Source: Herbaspirillum aquaticum (GTDB lineage Bacteria > Pseudomonadota > Gammaproteobacteria > Burkholderiales > Burkholderiaceae_D). From it: a stretch of DNA of 64,000 nt. The DNA lies in NCBI RefSeq assembly GCF_002213425.1, contig NZ_NJGV01000004.1:288260-352259 (forward strand), written 5' to 3'. The position numbers and the translations under genes are program-made. This document shows, in pieces, positions 17,344-27,064 of the stretch. The first letter of the stretch is position 1. Each line of letters begins with the position of its first letter. The notes beneath the pieces are model-generated. The model made no database searches. It saw nothing but the letters and a program-made list of their open reading frames with translations, and was not told the origin of the DNA.

Positions 17344-17440
17344 GGCGCGCAAGCGCCTTGCTCGTGGACCCCAAAATACAAAAGGCCGACTGACTTTCGT
17401 CAATCGACCTTTTCTATTTTGGTGCCCACGGAGGGACTCG
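17344..17440. repeat. Repeat copy B: flank and 3' end of tRNA-Leu
   Basis: This is the intact partner of the repeat at 17188-17284. It overlaps the last 21 bases of tRNA-Leu and includes that tRNA's terminator hairpin (17379-17414). Confidence 0.7.
17379..17414 (-). terminator. tRNA-Leu terminator hairpin
   Basis: This is the same stem-loop as at 17225. It is read on the minus strand just after the tRNA, where the stem is followed by TTTTG. Confidence 0.6.
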
Positions 17441-17504
17441 AACCCCCACACCTCGCGGCACATGGACCTGAACCATGCGCGTCTACCAATTCCGCCACGT
17501 GGGC
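17420..17504 (-). tRNA. tRNA-Leu (anticodon CAG)
   Basis: The 85-base gene reads GCCCACGTGGCGGAATTGG at the 5' end and ends in an encoded CCA. The anticodon arm is CATGG-TTCAGGT-CCATG, giving anticodon CAG, which reads CUG, the main Leu codon in this GC-rich genome. The T arm GGGGGTTCGAGTCCCTC and a class II variable arm are present. Confidence 0.96.
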
Positions 17505-17725
17505 TGCGCTGTAAAGCGAAGACCGTGATTATAGTTGGTCTGAAGGCGATGTCAACAACTTTTTTGATGCCGTTCCATCATTTTCGTTGCAATACGATGC
17601 TTCGCCCCTTTTTAAGCTTCGTATTGCGGTTAGGTAAATGGCCGCAACTCCGTTACACTAGGCACATCCGTCCGCCTGGGCGACTTTCGCCTTGGCATTT
17701 ATAACAATTGCGCGAAACGAAACTT

Positions 17726-20245
17726 TTGAGCCAATTCCCCTATTCCATTCCCAGCCGGGAAGAGATCCTCGGCATCCTGCGTACTTCCTCGGGCGCGCAA
17801 AATGCTGCCGCGCTGGCCGCCGCGCTCGGCGTCAAGCCTGAAGAAATGGATGGCCTCACGCGCCGCCTCAACGCCATGGAACGCGACGGCCAGATCAAGC
17901 CGGATCGCGCCGGACACTACAAGCTGACCCATTCGCCGGACTTCATCCTGGGCCGTGTTTCGGCCCACCGCGATGGCTTCGGTTTCCTGCTGCCCGATGA
18001 AGGCACCGATGACCTGTTCCTGCCCGAGAAGGAAATGCAGAAGGTCATGCACGGCGACCGCGTGCAGGCCCGCATCACCGGCACCGACCGCCGTGGCCGC
18101 CCCGAAGGGACCATCGTCGAAGTGGTGGAGCGCGCCAACACCCACGTGATCGGCCGTCTGCTCAATGAAAACGGCGTCTGGGTGGTCGCCCCCGAAGACA
18201 AGCGCATCGGCCACGACGTGCTGCTGGCAGGCCCCCCGGGCAAGGCCAAGGCCGGGCAGGTGGTCAGTGTGGAGCTGACCGAACATCCTTCCCGCTACAC
18301 GCAGCCGGTGGGCAAGATCGTCGAGATCCTCGGTGACATCGACGACCCCGGCATGGAAATCGAAATCGCCGTGCGCAAGTACGGCGTGCCGCACGAATTC
18401 TCGGAAGCCGCCAAGAAGCTCTCTTCCAAGCTGCCCAGCGAAGTCAAGGCCGCCGACCTCAAGGATCGCGTCGACCTGCGCGACGTGCCGCTGGTCACCA
18501 TCGACGGCGAAGACGCACGCGACTTCGATGATGCCGTCTACTGCGAACCGGTCAAGATCGGCCGCACCAAGGGCTATCGCCTGATCGTTGCCATTGCCGA
18601 CGTGAGCCACTACGTCAAGCCCAACGACGCCTTGGACGTGGATGCGCTCGAGCGCAGCACCTCGGTGTATTTCCCGCGCCGGGTGATCCCGATGCTGCCG
18701 GAAAAACTCTCCAACGGCCTGTGCTCGCTGAACCCGGACGTGGACCGCCTGACCCTGGTGTGCGATGCCGTCATCACCGCCAAGGGCGAGATCAAGGCCT
18801 ACCAGTTCTATCCGGCCGTGATCCACTCGGCAGCCCGCCTGACCTATACCGAAGTGGCCTCGATCCTGGCCAATACCAAGGGCCCGGAAGCGGCGCGCCG
18901 CATCGGCCTGGTGCCGCACCTGACGCACCTCTACGAAGTTTTCCAGGCGCTGCTGACGGCACGCCAGGCACGCGGTGCCATCGACTTCGAGACCACCGAG
19001 ACCTACATCGTCTGCAACGCCGCCGGCAAGATCGAGAAGATCCTGCCGCGCACCCGCAATGATGCGCACCGCCTGATCGAGGAATGCATGCTGGCCGCCA
19101 ACGTCTGCGCGGCCGACCTGTTGAAGCGCCACGATCATCCGGCGCTCTACCGCATCCACGCCGGTCCGACCAAGGAAAAGCTGACGCAGCTGCGCACCTT
19201 CCTCAAGCAGATCGGCCTGACCCTGGGCGGTGGCGACACCCCCAGCGCGTCCGATTACGCCGAGCTCATGCCCAAGGTCAAGGCGCGTCCCGATGCGGTG
19301 CTGATCCAGACCATGCTGCTGCGCTCGATGCAGCAGGCGGTCTACAGCCCCGACAACATCGGCCACTTCGGCCTGTCCTATGAATCCTATGCGCACTTCA
19401 CCAGCCCGATCCGCCGCTATCCCGACCTGCTGACGCACCGCGCCATCAAGGCCGTGCTGCAGGGCAAGCGCTATGAGCCCAAGGGCATCGACAGCACGGC
19501 GCTGAACACCTCGATCTCGCCCGCCGCCCGCAAGGCGCAGGCGCAGCAGCGTGCCGCCGACAAGGCCGCCGGCAAGAAGCCGCGTGGCGAGAGCGCCCTG
19601 GCGATCTGGGAAGCATTGGGCCTGCACTGTTCGGCCAATGAGCGCCGTGCCGATGAGGCTTCGCGCGATGTGGAAGCCTGGCTCAAGTGCTACTTCATCC
19701 GCGACAAGCTGGGCGAGGAATTCACCGGCACCATCGCCGGCGTGGCCACCTTCGGCATCTTCGTTCAACTGGATGCCCTGTACATCGAAGGCCTGGTGCA
19801 CGTCACCGAACTGGGTGCCGATTACTTCCAGTACGACGAAGCGCGCCACGAGCTGCGCGGCGAGCGCACCGGCATCCGCTACCAGCTGACCGATCGCGTC
19901 ACCGTGCAGGTCAGCCGCGTGGACCTGGATGCACGCAAGATCGACCTGGCACTGGTCAACGAGCCGGGCATCCGCACCCTCATCAAGAATGAAGCCAAGC
20001 GCGCTGAAAACGCCGCGCGTGGCAAGTCCGGTGGTGGCAGGCAAGCCCAGGCTGAAGTTCAGCCTGCCGCGCGCGGCAAGAAGGGCGCTGCCGCCAAGCC
20101 AGCTGCGGCTGCAGCGGGCAGCAAGCCCAAGGGTGGCGCCAAGGCCAAGGCTGGTGCCGCGCGCGCCGCCACGGCACGCCCCGGCGAAGCCGACCGCAAG
20201 CGCGCGGCATCCAAGGGCTACACCAAGGGCAAGAAGAAGCGATGA
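17726..20245 (+). CDS. rnr: Ribonuclease R
   Basis: RNase R is a 3'-5' exoribonuclease that degrades structured RNA and takes part in rRNA and tmRNA quality control. The 839-residue product has two N-terminal cold-shock-like domains, the RNB catalytic domain with the metal-binding Asp cluster (TIDGEDARDFDDAVYCEP), the PIRRYPDLLTHRAI block and a C-terminal S1 domain (GEEFTGTIAGVATFGIFVQLD). It ends in a basic Ala/Lys tail. No ATG is available; I use TTG 17726 (SQFPYSIPSREEIL), and TTG 17708 would add six residues. It is followed by rlmB in the same direction. Confidence 0.94.
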   Translation: MSQFPYSIPSREEILGILRTSSGAQNAAALAAALGVKPEEMDGLTRRLNAMERDGQIKPDRAGHYKLTHSPDFILGRVSAHRDGFGFLLPDEGTDDLFLPEKEMQKVMHGDRVQARITGTDRRGRPEGTIVEVVERANTHVIGRLLNENGVWVVAPEDKRIGHDVLLAGPPGKAKAGQVVSVELTEHPSRYTQPVGKIVEILGDIDDPGMEIEIAVRKYGVPHEFSEAAKKLSSKLPSEVKAADLKDRVDLRDVPLVTIDGEDARDFDDAVYCEPVKIGRTKGYRLIVAIADVSHYVKPNDALDVDALERSTSVYFPRRVIPMLPEKLSNGLCSLNPDVDRLTLVCDAVITAKGEIKAYQFYPAVIHSAARLTYTEVASILANTKGPEAARRIGLVPHLTHLYEVFQALLTARQARGAIDFETTETYIVCNAAGKIEKILPRTRNDAHRLIEECMLAANVCAADLLKRHDHPALYRIHAGPTKEKLTQLRTFLKQIGLTLGGGDTPSASDYAELMPKVKARPDAVLIQTMLLRSMQQAVYSPDNIGHFGLSYESYAHFTSPIRRYPDLLTHRAIKAVLQGKRYEPKGIDSTALNTSISPAARKAQAQQRAADKAAGKKPRGESALAIWEALGLHCSANERRADEASRDVEAWLKCYFIRDKLGEEFTGTIAGVATFGIFVQLDALYIEGLVHVTELGADYFQYDEARHELRGERTGIRYQLTDRVTVQVSRVDLDARKIDLALVNEPGIRTLIKNEAKRAENAARGKSGGGRQAQAEVQPAARGKKGAAAKPAAAAAGSKPKGGAKAKAGAARAATARPGEADRKRAASKGYTKGKKKR

Positions 20246-20339
20246 GCATGTCCCCGGACCTGCGGTTTGCGCAGGCCGGGTTTGATGGAACGCGGGGCAC
20301 ATGCCCCACCAAGCAAGACGAAAGACACAAGCAGGATCT

Positions 20340-21077
20340 ATGAAGAGCAAAATGATTTTCGGCTTCCATGCCGTGACCTCCCGTATCCGCCACGAGGCTT
20401 CCTCGGTGGACGAGATTTACGTGGATGCCGAGCGCCGCGACCGCCGCATGCTGGATTTGCTGCATGCCGCCAAGGAAGCCAATGTACGCATCATCCAGGC
20501 CGACGACCAGCGCCTGGCCGCGATGGTCGGTACGCGCCGTCACCAGGGCGTGGTAGCCAAGGCCGCTGCGCTGTCGCTGGCGCGCACCCTCGATGAACTG
20601 CTGGATGCGGTGGTCGGTCCGCCGCTGCTGCTGATCCTCGACGGCATCACCGATCCGCACAACCTGGGCGCCTGCCTGCGCGTGGCCGATGGTGCCGGCG
20701 CGCATGCCGTGATCGCTCCCAAGGATCGCGCCGTGGGCCTGAATGCCACGGCCATGAAGGTCTCCAGCGGTGCCTCCGACACCGTGCCCTACATCACCGT
20801 CACCAACCTGGCCCGCACCATGCGCGACCTCAAGGAGCGCGGTGTATGGATCATCGGCACTTCCGATGATGCGGAGAAGGGCCTCTACGAAGGCGACTTC
20901 ACCGGTCCCACCGCACTGGTGATGGGTTCCGAAGGCGAAGGCATGCGCCGTCTCACCCGTGAGACCTGCGATGTGCTGGTCAACATCCCCATGTTCGGTT
21001 CGGTCGAGAGCCTCAACGTCTCCGTGGCGTCCGGCGTCTGTCTGTACGAGGCGCGACGCCAGCGCTTGCCCAAGTAA
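20340..21077 (+). CDS. rlmB: 23S rRNA 2'-O-ribose methyltransferase RlmB
   Basis: RlmB methylates the 2'-OH of G2251 in 23S rRNA. At 245 residues it has the SpoU/TrmH layout: an N-terminal substrate-binding domain ([18 protein letters not shown]) and the knotted SAM domain with [35 protein letters not shown] and [27 protein letters not shown]. The rnr-rlmB pair is widely conserved. A terminator follows at 21101. Confidence 0.95.
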   Translation: MKSKMIFGFHAVTSRIRHEASSVDEIYVDAERRDRRMLDLLHAAKEANVRIIQADDQRLAAMVGTRRHQGVVAKAAALSLARTLDELLDAVVGPPLLLILDGITDPHNLGACLRVADGAGAHAVIAPKDRAVGLNATAMKVSSGASDTVPYITVTNLARTMRDLKERGVWIIGTSDDAEKGLYEGDFTGPTALVMGSEGEGMRRLTRETCDVLVNIPMFGSVESLNVSVASGVCLYEARRQRLPK

Positions 21078-21100
21078 GTCCGGTCATCCCGCATGACACC

Positions 21101-21132
21101 ATCGCCGGACTTCGCGTCCGGCGATTTTTTTT
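21101..21132 (+). terminator. Rho-independent terminator after rlmB
   Basis: ATCGCCGGAC, TTCG loop, GTCCGGCGAT and then TTTTTT. This is a classic UUCG-loop terminator. Confidence 0.88.
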
Positions 21133-21204
21133 GCCGTTCCATTGTTGGATCACTTCAATTTCACTTCAGTAGCCGTTTTCATTCAACGTTTCAGGAAGCA
21201 CACC

Positions 21205-21957
21205 ATGTTCAACCGACTCAGAGAAGACATCGCCAGCATCCGCGAGCGCGACCCCGCCGCACGCAACAGCTGGGAGGTGCTGACCTGTTATCCGGGCCTG
21301 CATGCGGTGATCCTGCATCGCTGGGCCCAGGCTTGCTGGAAGGCCGACCTGAAGTGGCTGGGCCGCTTCATCTCGCAGGTCGGCCGCACGCTGACCGGCA
21401 TCGAGATCCATCCCGGTGCGACCATCGGCCGCCGTGTGTTCATCGATCACGGCATGGGCGTGGTGATCGGCGAGACTGCCATTGTTGGTGACGATTCCAC
21501 CATCTACCAGGGCGTGACCCTGGGCGGTACGTCGCTGGCCAAGGGAGCCAAGCGTCATCCGACGCTGGGACGCGGTGTCATCATCGGTGCCGGCGCCAAG
21601 GTGCTGGGCGGATTTACGGTCGGGGATGGCGCCAAGGTCGGCTCCAATGCGGTGGTCACCAAGGAAGTGCCGGCCGGCGCCACCGCCGTGGGCAACCCGG
21701 CGCGCATCGTCGAGCGCAATGTCGTACCGTCCGGGCGTGAGCAGGCCGCAGCGCGCCTGTTTGCGGCCTATGGCGTCATGCCCAATGGCGATGATCCGCT
21801 GTCGAAGGCCTTGCATGGGCTCATCAACCAGGTCGCCACCCAGGAGCAGCAACTGGAAGCCGTGCTGGCCGCCTTGCAGGGTGCGGGGATAGGGTGTCGA
21901 CGCCTTGAAGAGGCCGGACAATTCGACGCCGCGCAACTGAACCGGCTGGTCGATTGA
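21205..21957 (+). CDS. cysE: Serine O-acetyltransferase
   Basis: CysE makes O-acetylserine, the first step of cysteine synthesis. The 250-residue product has the family N-terminal helices ([25 protein letters not shown]) and the left-handed beta-helix with hexapeptide repeats ([59 protein letters not shown]). His in IDHGMG and the Asp nearby are the catalytic residues. The start at 21205 is preceded by AGGAAG. Confidence 0.92.
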   Translation: MFNRLREDIASIRERDPAARNSWEVLTCYPGLHAVILHRWAQACWKADLKWLGRFISQVGRTLTGIEIHPGATIGRRVFIDHGMGVVIGETAIVGDDSTIYQGVTLGGTSLAKGAKRHPTLGRGVIIGAGAKVLGGFTVGDGAKVGSNAVVTKEVPAGATAVGNPARIVERNVVPSGREQAAARLFAAYGVMPNGDDPLSKALHGLINQVATQEQQLEAVLAALQGAGIGCRRLEEAGQFDAAQLNRLVD

Positions 21958-21966
21958 GGAGCAGGG

Positions 21967-21993
21967 ACGCAGCCGGGGTCAAACCGGCTGCGT
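21967..21993. terminator. Hairpin after cysE
   Basis: ACGCAGCCGG and CCGGCTGCGT pair across a 7-base loop between cysE and converging lpxH. There is no T-run. Confidence 0.45.
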
Positions 21994-22050
21994 CGTTCGC
22001 CACGGCCTGTGCCGCAGCGATGAGGTGATGAGACAGTGAACTGTGCGGGA

Positions 22051-22833
22051 TCAGGCGATCTCGTCGCCGTTGACATCATGCCGGTGCAGCGCGCCGTCGG
22101 CCGTCAGGCTGATCCAGCCGCCACGCGGCGTTTCCACGTCGTATTCCCAATCCGGCAGCACATAGCGCAGCTTGCCGCCGTCCAGGCGATGCAGGGCAGG
22201 GCGGTGCGTATGGCCGTGGATCAGGATATCGGTCCCGGTCTGCGCGAAGAGCGCATCAATGGCACCGGCATTCACATCCATGATCGCCATGTCCTTGCTC
22301 TGGTTGGCGTCCTGGCTGTTCTTGCGGATACCTTCAATGATGGCCTTGCGCTGCGCCAGCGGCATGGCCAGGAACTGCTGCTGGTAGGCCGGTTGCCGCA
22401 CCTGGGCGCGGAAGGCCATGTAGGCATGGTCATCGGTGCATTGCGCGTCGCCATGGGCCAGGGCCAGCGTACGGCCGGCGGCGGTGATGACGTGCGGGTC
22501 GTCGAGCAGCGTCAGCCCGGCGGCATCGGCAAATGCCTGGCCGACCAGGAAATCGCGGTTGCCCGCCATCCAGTACAGTTGCACGCCTTGCGCCTGTACA
22601 GTTCTCAATGCGTCAGCAATCAGTTGGTTGTAGGGAGCAGTACGGTCGTCGTCACCGGCCCAGTACTCGAACACGTCACCCAGCAAGTACAGTTGCTGCG
22701 TCCATACTGCATGGCTCTGCAGGAAGGAGAGAAAGGCTTGCGTGGTGCGGGGCAGGGCGGCTTGCAAATGGAGGTCGGAAACAAAAAGCGCAACCGTCGG
22801 TTGCGCTTTCTGCATGAACTGGAAATCAGTCAT
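22051..22833 (-). CDS. lpxH: UDP-2,3-diacylglucosamine diphosphatase
   Basis: LpxH hydrolyses UDP-2,3-diacylglucosamine to lipid X in lipid A synthesis. The 260-residue protein has the calcineurin-type metal sites: DLH at residues 20-22, GD at 52-53, GNRDF, a later LAHGD, and HGHTHRP. It is about 30 bp downstream of ppiB, as in many proteobacteria. Confidence 0.94.
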   Translation of the reverse strand: MTDFQFMQKAQPTVALFVSDLHLQAALPRTTQAFLSFLQSHAVWTQQLYLLGDVFEYWAGDDDRTAPYNQLIADALRTVQAQGVQLYWMAGNRDFLVGQAFADAAGLTLLDDPHVITAAGRTLALAHGDAQCTDDHAYMAFRAQVRQPAYQQQFLAMPLAQRKAIIEGIRKNSQDANQSKDMAIMDVNAGAIDALFAQTGTDILIHGHTHRPALHRLDGGKLRYVLPDWEYDVETPRGGWISLTADGALHRHDVNGDEIA

Positions 22834-22863
22834 GGTCGGTGAAGTCAGCGGTCCGGATCAGGC

Positions 22864-23352
22864 TCAGACCACTTCTGCCTTCTCGATCACCACATCTTCA
22901 GCAGGCACGTCGGCGAACATGCCGGCGCGGGTGGTCTTGACGCCCTTGATCTTGTCGACCACTTCAGTGCCTTCGACGACCTTGCCGAAGACGCAGTAGC
23001 CCCAGCCGTCCTGGCCCGGGTAGTCCAGGAAGCTGTTGTTCTTGACGTTGATGAAGAACTGCGCCGAGGCCGAGTGCGGCGCGGCGGTGCGGGCCATGGC
23101 CAGGGTGTAGGGCTCGTTCTTCAAGCCGTTCTTGGCTTCGTTCTCGATCGGCTCGCGGGTTTCCTTCTGCTTCATGCCGGGTTCGAAGCCGCCGCCCTGG
23201 ATCATGAAACCGTCGATGACGCGGTGGAAGATGGTGCCGTTGTAGTGGCCGGCGTTGACGTAGGCCAGGAAGTTCTCAACGGTCTTGGGGGCCTTCTCGG
23301 CATCCAGTTCGATCTTGATCGTGCCGTGGTTGGTGGTGAGCAGAACTGCCAT
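22864..23352 (-). CDS. ppiB: Cytoplasmic cyclophilin PpiB
   Basis: This peptidyl-prolyl isomerase of 162 residues has no signal peptide. It has the cyclophilin core with [15 protein letters not shown] (catalytic Arg), [17 protein letters not shown] and [11 protein letters not shown]. It speeds protein folding in the cytoplasm. A second, exported cyclophilin lies directly upstream. Confidence 0.95.
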   Translation of the reverse strand: MAVLLTTNHGTIKIELDAEKAPKTVENFLAYVNAGHYNGTIFHRVIDGFMIQGGGFEPGMKQKETREPIENEAKNGLKNEPYTLAMARTAAPHSASAQFFINVKNNSFLDYPGQDGWGYCVFGKVVEGTEVVDKIKGVKTTRAGMFADVPAEDVVIEKAEVV

Positions 23353-23434
23353 GATGAATCCTTTGCTTGTGGGGGAATGAAAAAAACCGGCGGGCGACTT
23401 GGGCCCGCCTTGGCTGCGTGACGGCAGGCCGGCC

Positions 23435-24004
23435 TTACTTGACCAGGGTGGCCGATTCGATCACCACGGGCGTGGCCGGCACGTCGCCGGCGCCGGTGCG
23501 CACCTGCTTGATCTTGTCGACCACGTCGGTACCGGCGATGACCCGGCCGAACACGGCGTAGCCCCAGCCGTCCTGGCCGGGGTAGTTCAGGAAGCGGTTG
23601 TCCGCCACGTTGATGAAGAACTGGGCCGTTGCCGAATGCGGTGCCGACGTGCGCGCCATGGCCACAGTATAAACCTCGTTCTTCAATCCGTTATTGGCCT
23701 CGTTCTTGATGGGCGCCTCGGTGGCCTTCTCGCGCATGTTCTGGTCGTAGCCGCCGCCCTGGATCATGAAGCCGTTGATGATGCGGTGGAAGACGGTGCC
23801 GTTGTACTGGCCCTTCTTGACGTATTTCAGGAAATTGTCGACCGAGACCGGGGCCTTTTCGGGGTTCAGTTCCAGGGTGATGTCACCCATGCTGGTCTTG
23901 AGCAGCACGCGCGGTGCATCGGCCGCCAGCACAGGGGCGGCCAGCGTGGCCGACAGGGAGAATGCTGCGGCCATGCGCAGCAGATGACGACGGGAGAGGA
24001 TCAT
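23435..24004 (-). CDS. Exported cyclophilin with twin-arginine signal
   Basis: This is a periplasmic peptidyl-prolyl isomerase of 189 residues. The mature part has [32 protein letters not shown] and [11 protein letters not shown]. The N-terminus [20 protein letters not shown] is a Tat-type signal (Ser-Arg-Arg at 4-6, hydrophobic core, cleavage after VLA). Periplasmic cyclophilins usually use Sec, so this is unusual. The ATG overlaps the stop of the L,D-transpeptidase as ATGA, implying translational coupling. Confidence 0.88.
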   Translation of the reverse strand: MILSRRHLLRMAAAFSLSATLAAPVLAADAPRVLLKTSMGDITLELNPEKAPVSVDNFLKYVKKGQYNGTVFHRIINGFMIQGGGYDQNMREKATEAPIKNEANNGLKNEVYTVAMARTSAPHSATAQFFINVADNRFLNYPGQDGWGYAVFGRVIAGTDVVDKIKQVRTGAGDVPATPVVIESATLVK

Positions 24005-25251
24005 GCGTTGCCTTCGTAAATGATTTTCCATTGCGATCCTTCACGCACCCAGTACTGGCGCTTGCGGATCGCGTTCTTGCTCTTGCCGACCGCACTTTCC
24101 TGGGTGAAAGTGCTGACGATCATGTCTTCCGGTGTGCCGGGATAGCGGAACAGGCTGACATCGCGCAGTTTGACACTGGTATAGCGCGCACCGTTCAGGC
24201 TCTTCTGCTGGCGGCCGAACCAGGTGGCCAGGTTCTCGCCCTGGGCCGAGCGGAATTCCGGAGAGTAATACGACAGCACCTTGTCGGCATCCGCATTCTC
24301 CAGCGACTGGCCCCACTGTTCCAGCATGGAGGAGGCGGCGTCGCGCTGGCGGGCCCATTCGTTTTTGTCGACGAACTGCACGTGCTGGCTGATGACCACC
24401 ACGGTCTTGCCGACCTCGGCGGTGGAATAGAGGTTTTGCAGGTCCGGATTGGCCAGTACCACGCAGCCATCGGAGGACAGCGGTGGACGGCTGAAATTGT
24501 CCGAGGGCGTGCCATGCAGCCAGATGCCATAGCCGCTGCGGCCGTTGCGCTTGTCCCATTCATTGGGATAGGACAGCGGCAGGGCGCCGGTGCCATAGAA
24601 ATCGGGCAGCTTGGGGCCGGGGATGCGATTGTTCACGTAATACACGCCGATGGGCGTGCGCTGGTCGCCGGACTTGGTCTTGTTGGCGCCGAAGCGGCCT
24701 TGGGAAATGTAGAAGTCGTTCTGGAACTTCAGTTCGCCGCCCTGGTTCTCGTAGACGTACATGCGCGAACGGGTGGTGTCGACCACCAGCACGTTCTTCT
24801 GGTCCTCGCCCACTTGCAGCACCGCCTTGGGGATCAGCTTGGGGTCCGGCTTTTCCTGCAGGGAGCGGATGCGCACCATGGCTTCATCGCGCAGTTCCTT
24901 GAGCTTGTCGCTGGGGCCGTCGGCCATGGCGCCGAAATTGCGCACTGGACGGGCATGCATCAACAGCAGGTCGCCGCGTACCAGGTGGCCCAGGCGGAAG
25001 GTGGGATAGGCCGCCACCAGCGCGTCGGCCTTGGCCTGGGCTTCGCGCAGGCGGTTGGCACCCAGGTCCTTGTAGATATCGATGAGCAGGGCTTCCGGAT
25101 CCGGCTTGGCCACAGGCGCGCCGGCCGTATTGGCCGGCGGCGGGATGGAAGACGAGGATGCCACGCTGCCCATTGCAGGCACACCCGCCAGGCACAACAT
25201 CAACAGGCGTCCCAGCATGCGCGCGGGACGCCCTTGCAAAGCGCTAGCCAC
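24001..25251 (-). CDS. L,D-transpeptidase with C-terminal NTF2-like domain
   Basis: This is a periplasmic peptidoglycan cross-linking or lipoprotein-anchoring enzyme of 416 residues. A signal peptide ([17 protein letters not shown]) is followed by a disordered linker, a YkuD domain ([16 protein letters not shown] ... [27 protein letters not shown], catalytic Cys near residue 263) and a C-terminal NTF2-like domain (about 280-416). This layout is like the Cds6 L,D-transpeptidases. I choose GTG 25251 because GGGAGGG sits six to seven bases before it. It starts 4 bp after the TPR protein stop, so the two are coupled. Confidence 0.85.
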   Translation of the reverse strand: MASALQGRPARMLGRLLMLCLAGVPAMGSVASSSSIPPPANTAGAPVAKPDPEALLIDIYKDLGANRLREAQAKADALVAAYPTFRLGHLVRGDLLLMHARPVRNFGAMADGPSDKLKELRDEAMVRIRSLQEKPDPKLIPKAVLQVGEDQKNVLVVDTTRSRMYVYENQGGELKFQNDFYISQGRFGANKTKSGDQRTPIGVYYVNNRIPGPKLPDFYGTGALPLSYPNEWDKRNGRSGYGIWLHGTPSDNFSRPPLSSDGCVVLANPDLQNLYSTAEVGKTVVVISQHVQFVDKNEWARQRDAASSMLEQWGQSLENADADKVLSYYSPEFRSAQGENLATWFGRQQKSLNGARYTSVKLRDVSLFRYPGTPEDMIVSTFTQESAVGKSKNAIRKRQYWVREGSQWKIIYEGNA

Positions 25252-25254
25252 CAA

Positions 25255-26832
25255 TTACCCTCCCGATCGTTCCTGTTTGATCAGCCATCGATTGCCCTGT
25301 TTGACGAAAATCAGGGTCTTGCGGCTGTCCACCGTCAGCCGATCCGAATTATATATCTGGCGATAGCGCACGGTCGCGATGTTGCCATTGATGCTCACCG
25401 TGGCGTTGCTGACCTTGACACTGATGCGGCCCTTGTCCTCGATGCGGGCACGGCGCTCTTCGGCCCATTCCTTGCGGGAGGCACCACGGGGCGTGTCGAA
25501 GTCGCTGGCGTAATGGCCCAGGTAGCTGCGCACGTCCTTGTCGCTCCAGGCCTTGGCCCAGCCATTCAAGGCCGCCAGCACGGTGGCCTTGTCCTGTTCG
25601 GCGCTGGCTTCGGCCTTGGCCTTTTCCTTGTCGGCACGGGCCTTGTCGGCCTTGGCCTTTTCTGCTGCCGCCAGTTTCTCGGCCTTGGCCTTCTCTGCAG
25701 CCGCCAGTTTCTCCGCCTTGGCCTTCTCGGCCGCAGCCAGCTTGTCGGCTTGCGCCTTCTCGGCGGCCGCCTGGGCGGCCTTGTCCTTCTCGGCGCGGGC
25801 GGCTTGTTCGCGGGCCAGCTTGTCGGCGTGTTCCTTGTCCTTCTGCGCTTGCAGTTCCTTCTGCTTCTGCTCGGCGGCGGCCTTGTCGGCGGCGGCCTTC
25901 TGCGCACGCGCCTGTTCGGCTGCCAGCTGTTCGGCGCGCGCCTTCTCGGCCTTGGCACGCTCGGCGGCGGCGCGGTCTGCTGCCGCCTTCTCGGTGGCGG
26001 CCTTGTCCGCGGCAGCCTTGTCGGCAGCGGCTTTCTCGGCGGCCGCCTTGTCGGCTGCGGCCTTTTCCTTCTCGCTGGTGGCCTTGGAGATGGCCGTCTT
26101 TTCCGCTTCGGCCTTGTCGGCCGCTGCCTGCTGCGCCAGTTTTTCGGCCGCCAGGGCGCGATTGCGTTCCTGCTGTTCTGCCGCTGCCGCTTCGGCCTTG
26201 GCCTTGGCGTCGCGCTGGGCTGCTGCGGCCGACGCCAGGCGCGGCACGGTGCCACCGGTGGTGTTGCCGTTGAGCGAGCGCAGCAGGGTCAGCTTGGGCT
26301 GCGGCACGTTGGCGCCCGGATCGATCTGCAGCGCCTTGTCATAAGCCTGGCTGGCCAGCTTGGCATAGACGTCGCCCAGGTTTTCCAGTGCGGTGGCATA
26401 GGTCGGATTGGTGCGCATGGCCATGTCCAGCGCCGCGCGCGCCTTGTCGTACTGGCCGTCGGCCGCATACAGCACGGCCAGGTTGTTGTACGGCTCAGGC
26501 AGGTCGGGGAAGTCCTCGGTGAGCTTGGTGAACACCGCGATGGCCTCGGCAGAACGGTTTTGTTCTGCTAAGATCAGGCCCTTCGTGAAACGCAGTTGCG
26601 CATCGCGCGGGTGTTTGGCCAGCACGGCATCGGTCTTGGTCAGTGCTTCGGCATACTGTCCGGCCCGCATCAGCTTGTTGATGTCAGACATTTCACTGGC
26701 ATGCGCAAGCGTGGCGGGCACCCCGAAGAGGGCTGCCACCAGGCTCGACAACACTGCCGTCTTGTGGGCAGTCTTGCTGATCAAACCGCGCAAACCATGA
26801 ATGGATGTCTCTTCTTGTGATTCTGGGGCCAT
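25255..26832 (-). CDS. Exported TPR protein, Ala/Lys coiled coil and NTF2-like end
   Basis: I do not know its function. The 525-residue protein has an N-terminal export signal (TAVLSSLVAALFGVPATLAHA), three TPR-like repeats (about 45-170), then about 210 residues of Ala/Lys/Glu-rich coiled coil built from repeated KAxAEK units, and a final NTF2-like domain (ALNGWAKAWSDKDVRSYLGHYASDFDTP to the end). The same C-terminal domain type ends the downstream transpeptidase, so the pair may act together on the cell wall (inference). The start ATG at 26832 gives a long n-region; the frame extends further but without support. Confidence 0.75.
   Translation of the reverse strand: MAPESQEETSIHGLRGLISKTAHKTAVLSSLVAALFGVPATLAHASEMSDINKLMRAGQYAEALTKTDAVLAKHPRDAQLRFTKGLILAEQNRSAEAIAVFTKLTEDFPDLPEPYNNLAVLYAADGQYDKARAALDMAMRTNPTYATALENLGDVYAKLASQAYDKALQIDPGANVPQPKLTLLRSLNGNTTGGTVPRLASAAAAQRDAKAKAEAAAAEQQERNRALAAEKLAQQAAADKAEAEKTAISKATSEKEKAAADKAAAEKAAADKAAADKAATEKAAADRAAAERAKAEKARAEQLAAEQARAQKAAADKAAAEQKQKELQAQKDKEHADKLAREQAARAEKDKAAQAAAEKAQADKLAAAEKAKAEKLAAAEKAKAEKLAAAEKAKADKARADKEKAKAEASAEQDKATVLAALNGWAKAWSDKDVRSYLGHYASDFDTPRGASRKEWAEERRARIEDKGRISVKVSNATVSINGNIATVRYRQIYNSDRLTVDSRKTLIFVKQGNRWLIKQERSGG
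25648..25779 (-). repeat. Tandem 33-bp repeats in the coiled-coil segment
   Basis: Three near-identical 33-bp units, with a fourth more divergent one, code for an 11-residue AEKAKAEKLAA repeat. The 11-residue (three-turn) period fits a stiff coiled coil. It is inside a coding frame. Confidence 0.75.
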
Positions 26833-27064
26833 GGTTTTATCGATGCTATACTCGAAGAAATTCGAAGAAAGCTGGCATTTTATATCAAACAAGTAAGACA
26901 AAAAGAGGTTTGGCTACCGTGACCCGTTCATGTTGCAACTGCTGCTAGAACAATGAAACCCAGGCAGGGGCCTGCCAGCGCCACGCTTTTACACGGTGCC
27001 GGCCCCAGGTAGTGCATGAACCCGTCGCCCACAGCGGCAACGCCAACCCCAGAATTCCCATCCC

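Noticed and set aside
25648..25779. 33-bp repeats as a possible CRISPR array
   Set aside because: The units abut without spacers and stay in frame inside a coiled-coil gene.
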